From positions 248,001 through 312,000 of the forward strand of contig JASJDC010000005.1 of the NCBI GenBank assembly GCA_030065235.1: 64,000 nt of DNA, written 5' to 3'. A program made the position numbers and the translations under genes. This document shows, one piece after another, positions 60,591 to 64,000 of this stretch (positions are counted from its first letter, which is position 1; each line of letters opens with the position of its first letter). The notes below the pieces were generated by a model. The model searched no databases and had not been told where the DNA came from. It was given only the letters and a program-made list of their open reading frames with translations. The stretch comes from Alphaproteobacteria bacterium (lineage in GTDB: Bacteria; Pseudomonadota; Alphaproteobacteria; UBA8366; Aestuariispiraceae).

Positions 60591-61844
60591 ATGGCTCAAG
60601 AAATTGGTGCTGAGAAGATTGAGCGGCGCGCGGTCGCTGATCTCGTGCCTTACGCACGGAACGCGCGCGCGCATTCCGATGAGCAAATCTCGGTGCTGGC
60701 GGCGAGCATCGGTCGGTACGGGTTCAACAATCCGGTCCTGGTCGATGAGGCGGGCGGCATCATCGCGGGTCACGGTCGAGTGCTCGCGGCTAAGCGGCTG
60801 GGGATGGAGACGGTTCCGGTCGTGCCGCTGGCTCATCTGACCGAGGACGAAAAGCGGGCCTATATCCTGGCGGACAACAAGACCGCTGAATTGGCGGGTT
60901 GGGACGAGGATCTGCTGCGAATCGAAGTGGCCGACCTGGCGGAGAAAGATTTCGACCTGAGCGGCATCGGGTTCAACGAAAAGGAAATTACCAAACTACT
61001 GGTCGAGCCGGACCCGACTGACGACAACGGCGACGAGGGGTCGGACCCGGATTCCGCGCCGGAGGCCAAGTCCGATCCGGTTTCCATGCTGGGCGACGTG
61101 TGGCGGCTCGGGGCGCATCGTCTGGTCTGTGGGGATTCGACGGATCCTGAGACGGTCGAAGTCCTCATGGTCGGCCAGCTGGCGGACCTCGTCTTCACCG
61201 ACCCGCCGTATGGCGTTGGCTACACCGGCGGCAAAAAGAAGTGGGTCGGCATCAAGAACGATGATGTCGTGAGTGGTGATCTTGTGGCGTTCCTTGTTGC
61301 TGTTTTTGCGAACTTGGATGCGTTCTCGGAGAAAGATGCGGCTTGGTACATCTGGCACGCAGCGAATACGAGTGCAGAGTTTTACAGCGCGCTTGCCGAG
61401 ACCGGCAGGAAGGCAAGCGCGCAGATTGTGTGGGTCAAGAATGTTATGGCTGGAGGTTTCGGTCACTACCGTTCTCGCCATGAGCCGTGCATTTACGTGT
61501 CGGGCAAAAACTACGCTGGCCGTGACCAAGACACGGTCTGGAACGTAAAAAAGGAGCACGGGTATTTGCACCCGACACAAAAACCGGTTCGCCTGGTCGA
61601 GCGCGCCCTGCGGAACAGCAGCCGACGGGGAGATGTGGTGTTGGACGTTTTCGGCGGGTCCGGGTCCACGTTGATCGCGTGCGAGCGGACGGGCCGGGCG
61701 GCGCGGTTGGTCGAATTGGACCCGCGCTATGTGGATGTGATCGTGCGGCGTTGGCAGGAATTCACCGGCGAGATCGCGACACTCGAAGGGTCTGGAAAGG
61801 CCTTTGAGGAGGTGGCGCAGGAACGCTTTGCGGCGGCCGCTTGA
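60591..61844 (+). CDS. ParB-domain DNA methyltransferase fusion
   Basis: 417 residues from the ATG at 60,591. N-terminal ParB/Srx-like domain (IERRAVADLVPYARNARAHSDEQISVLAASI, IIAGHGRVLAAKRLG, LADNKTAELAGWDE), a linker with acidic stretch, and a C-terminal amino-methyltransferase with DPPYGVGY (motif IV) before FGGSGSTLIACE (motif I), the beta-class order. ParB-MTase fusions are common near terminases in temperate phages and methylate phage DNA. The gene is followed 8 nt later by the small terminase. Confidence 0.9.
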   Translation: MAQEIGAEKIERRAVADLVPYARNARAHSDEQISVLAASIGRYGFNNPVLVDEAGGIIAGHGRVLAAKRLGMETVPVVPLAHLTEDEKRAYILADNKTAELAGWDEDLLRIEVADLAEKDFDLSGIGFNEKEITKLLVEPDPTDDNGDEGSDPDSAPEAKSDPVSMLGDVWRLGAHRLVCGDSTDPETVEVLMVGQLADLVFTDPPYGVGYTGGKKKWVGIKNDDVVSGDLVAFLVAVFANLDAFSEKDAAWYIWHAANTSAEFYSALAETGRKASAQIVWVKNVMAGGFGHYRSRHEPCIYVSGKNYAGRDQDTVWNVKKEHGYLHPTQKPVRLVERALRNSSRRGDVVLDVFGGSGSTLIACERTGRAARLVELDPRYVDVIVRRWQEFTGEIATLEGSGKAFEEVAQERFAAAA

Positions 61845-61852
61845 GGTGACGG

Positions 61853-62401
61853 ATGATTGGGAGCCAAGCGGCGTACGCGGAGCATGCCGGCATATCGAGG
61901 CAGGCGGTCAATAAGGCGGTCAAGCAACGCAAGATCCCGGTAAGGCCCGACGGCCAAATCGATTTCGAGGAAGCCGATCACGCCAGACGCCAAAACGGCG
62001 ATCCGGCGCGGCGAATGGCGGCGATGGCGGGTGAGCCCGAACCGCCGGACCATGAAGATGAAAATTTGGCATTGGACGAGGCCGCCCCGAAAACGGGCGG
62101 CCTTTCCTTTAACAAGGCCCGAACGGTCCGAGAGGCCTATCAGGCCAAGATGGCCGAGCTGGAGTATGAGCGCCAGCTGGGCTTGTGGCTGCGGAAGCAG
62201 GAGGTCCAGGACGCGATGGTCGCGTCGGGTCGGAAGATCCGGCAGGGGCTGGACGGTGTGGTCGGTTGGGCTGAGGAGCTGGACGCGGCGGCGCGGAACG
62301 GCGGGATCGAGGCGGTTCGGACGGTATTGAAAGAGCGGGTGCGCACGCTCGAAACCATGATTGTGGAAAGTCTAAACCTGTTGGCGGATGATGACACGTA
62401 A
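61853..62401 (+). CDS. Terminase small subunit-like protein
   Basis: 182 residues. N-terminal HTH (QAAYAEHAGISRQAVNKAVKQRKI) as in Nu1-like packaging proteins, a charged linker, then a helical oligomerisation part (EYERQLGLWLRKQEVQDAMVASGRKIRQGLDGV). Recognises packaging sites for the large subunit encoded next; its stop overlaps the large subunit gene start. Confidence 0.82.
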   Translation: MIGSQAAYAEHAGISRQAVNKAVKQRKIPVRPDGQIDFEEADHARRQNGDPARRMAAMAGEPEPPDHEDENLALDEAAPKTGGLSFNKARTVREAYQAKMAELEYERQLGLWLRKQEVQDAMVASGRKIRQGLDGVVGWAEELDAAARNGGIEAVRTVLKERVRTLETMIVESLNLLADDDT

Positions 62402-64000
62402 GAGCACATTGGCGGTGATCGCCGGCGCGCTGGCGTTGGGCCTAGCGCCCGATCCGGTGATCGAGCCGGCGGACTGGGCGTCGGAGAACCTGGTGGTCGC
62501 AGACGGCCCGCAGGCCGGCCATCGCTGGTCGCCGGACCTGACGCCCTATGCGGTCGAGATACTCAACACTCTCGCGGCCGATAGTCCGCACAACCGCGTG
62601 TCGGTCCGCAAGTCGGCGCAGACCGGCCTCACGGAAGTGGGGATCGCCTGGATCGGGTCGATCATCGACAAGACGCCGGCGAAGGCCATGGTCGTGTTCC
62701 CGACCATCACGTCGGTGCAGGACTTCAATCGGGAGAAACTGACGCCGACGATCGAGGCGACGGAGCCGCTGCGCCGCAAGGTGAGCCAGCACCGGAGCCG
62801 GTCGGCGACGGCGTCAACGGCGCTGAACAAGCGGTTTCAGGGCGGGTCGCTGACCCTAACCGGCGCGAACAGCGCATCCGACCTGCGGTCGAAGACGGTC
62901 AAGTACCTGTTCTGCGATGAGGTGGACGAATGGCCGCTCGACTTGGACGGCCAGGGCGACCCGATGGAGATGGCCAAGGCGCGCCAGACGGCCTTTCACG
63001 CTACGGGCGAATACAAGCTCTTCGAGGCCTCGACCCCGACCATTCAAGGCGTGTCGCGGATCGATGCGGCCTTCGAGGAAGGGGACCAACGCTATTTCCA
63101 GGTTCCATGCCCACATTGCGGCGAACGGCAGCGGTTGGTCTTCGGGTCGAAGGACACGGCGCACGGGCTGAAATTCTCGACCGAATGGCCGTATCAGGCG
63201 CACTATGTCTGCGCGCATTGCGGCGCGGTCATCGAGCATCACCAAAAACGCGCCATGGTGCTGGCGGGCGTATGGGTCGCGGAGAACCCCGGACCCGGCC
63301 GTCATCCGAGCTATCATATCGATGCGCTCACGTCGCTGCTGACTACATGGGACAAGATCGCCGAGGCGTTCCTCAAGGCCAAGGACGATCCGGGCAAACT
63401 CAAGGCCTTTGTGAATCTCTGGCTTGGAGAGGCCTGGGAAGAGCGGGGCGACGCGCCGGAATGGAACCGGCTGTATGCGCGGCGCGAGGATTATGCGGCG
63501 CGGACCATTCCGCCGGGCGGCGTGATCTTGACCGGCGCCGCCGACGTGCAGGCGGACGGCGTCTATTACGAGGTCGTGGCCTGGGGGCGCGACAAGCAAT
63601 CCTGGTCGATCGATATCGGCTTCCTGGATGGCGACACGGCGGACTCGTCCAATCTGGTCTGGGCCAAACTGGGCGAGGTCCATGAGCGGCGGTATCAGGA
63701 CGCCTATGGCAATTCCTGGCAGGCCGATGTCTTCGCAGTGGATTCAGGCTTCAATTCAAACACGGTCTATCAGTGGTGCCGGACGCATGCGCGGGCCATG
63801 GCGATCAAGGGCGAGGCGGGGTGGCACAAGGCGGCGATCTCGTCCACGCCGACCAAGGTGGACATCAACCTGCGCGGAAAGCGGCTGCGCCGGGGCGTGG
63901 AGCTTTGGCATGTCGGGACATGGCCTTTGAAGGCGGAACTGTATGCGAGCCTGCGCAAGGATGGGTTGCGGGACGGCGCGGAGTTGGACCCGCCGGGCTT
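62391..64000 (+). CDS. Terminase large subunit, GpA family (3' end outside window)
   Basis: At least 536 residues; the frame is open to the right edge. Lambda GpA-like packaging ATPase: DWASENLVV...GHRWSPDLTPYAVEILNTL, Walker A-like VRKSAQTGLTEVG, Walker B FCDEVDEWP, a zinc-binding-like CPHCGERQRLVF...CAHCGAV, and the nuclease region GAADVQADGVYYEVVAWG with VFAVDSGFNSNTVY. Start ATG at 62,391 (or 62,388) overlaps the small subunit stop. Confidence 0.9.
   Translation, partial: MTRKSTLAVIAGALALGLAPDPVIEPADWASENLVVADGPQAGHRWSPDLTPYAVEILNTLAADSPHNRVSVRKSAQTGLTEVGIAWIGSIIDKTPAKAMVVFPTITSVQDFNREKLTPTIEATEPLRRKVSQHRSRSATASTALNKRFQGGSLTLTGANSASDLRSKTVKYLFCDEVDEWPLDLDGQGDPMEMAKARQTAFHATGEYKLFEASTPTIQGVSRIDAAFEEGDQRYFQVPCPHCGERQRLVFGSKDTAHGLKFSTEWPYQAHYVCAHCGAVIEHHQKRAMVLAGVWVAENPGPGRHPSYHIDALTSLLTTWDKIAEAFLKAKDDPGKLKAFVNLWLGEAWEERGDAPEWNRLYARREDYAARTIPPGGVILTGAADVQADGVYYEVVAWGRDKQSWSIDIGFLDGDTADSSNLVWAKLGEVHERRYQDAYGNSWQADVFAVDSGFNSNTVYQWCRTHARAMAIKGEAGWHKAAISSTPTKVDINLRGKRLRRGVELWHVGTWPLKAELYASLRKDGLRDGAELDPPG

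Overview
The window is high-GC DNA from an alphaproteobacterium, most likely a Rhodospirillales-type lineage. Evidence: ATP12-type F1 chaperone, DUF1192 and YdcH small proteins, GcrA-family regulator, TRAP transport, a GAAC-N7-GAAC SOS-box-like site, and GC-rich codon use throughout. The exact genus cannot be told from the sequence alone.

Positions 1 to about 42,500 are host chromosome. They hold, in order: glcD (5' cut)-glcE-glcF for glycolate oxidation; a catalytically degenerate DUF2817 protein divergent from a TPR lipo/periplasmic protein; a spermidine-synthase-like protein; pyruvate kinase; YdcH; an acyl-CoA ligase divergent from propionyl-CoA synthetase prpE, which is followed by an Lrp/AsnC regulator; a flavin-binding PNPOx-like protein under a possible LexA box; two MDR oxidoreductases flanking a DUF1192 protein; an intergenic region that seems to encode a small RNA and a structured leader in front of metY; an alpha/beta hydrolase and thioesterase facing a GntR regulator; N-formylglutamate amidohydrolase; a dctPQM TRAP transporter; degP-like protease, rarA, crcB, rluC-like synthase, HAD phosphatase, a 1,229-residue AsmA protein with exact 78-residue repeats, ATP12; the propionyl-CoA carboxylase genes pccB and pccA around a small methyltransferase; acylphosphatase; a polytopic DUF2157-like protein; lipB and an unknown protein. 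prpE and pccAB together make the entry to propionate assimilation (propionate to propionyl-CoA to methylmalonyl-CoA).

At 42,537 a tRNA-Leu(GAG) marks the left attachment site of an integrated prophage that runs out of the right edge. Its order is: integrase, a leftward block (excisionase-like, SNase-like nuclease, GcrA-like, ASCH-like), a membrane-anchored pentapeptide-repeat protein in the opposite direction, a leftward early operon (zinc-finger protein, SSB, HD phosphohydrolase, DUF2303 and several small proteins), a CI-type repressor whose operon also carries an exported protein, a Cro-like gene, a CII-like gene, a RelE/Xre toxin-antitoxin pair, then a rightward replication block (CHC2/Toprim primase, an inserted low-GC DUF4145 gene on the other strand, an adenine methyltransferase, a PAPS-reductase-like protein, a P4-type primase/helicase), a cluster of eleven AACCCTCGC repeats around an AT-rich stretch that looks like a replication origin, a ParB-methyltransferase fusion, and the small and large terminase subunits (large one cut by the window end).

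The most interesting unexplained structures are the iteron-like cluster at 59,513-59,751, the small RNA/leader RNA pair at 16,596-16,935 with 14 nt of perfect complementarity, the operator shared between the repressor region and the early leftward promoter, and several probable lysogenic-conversion genes.
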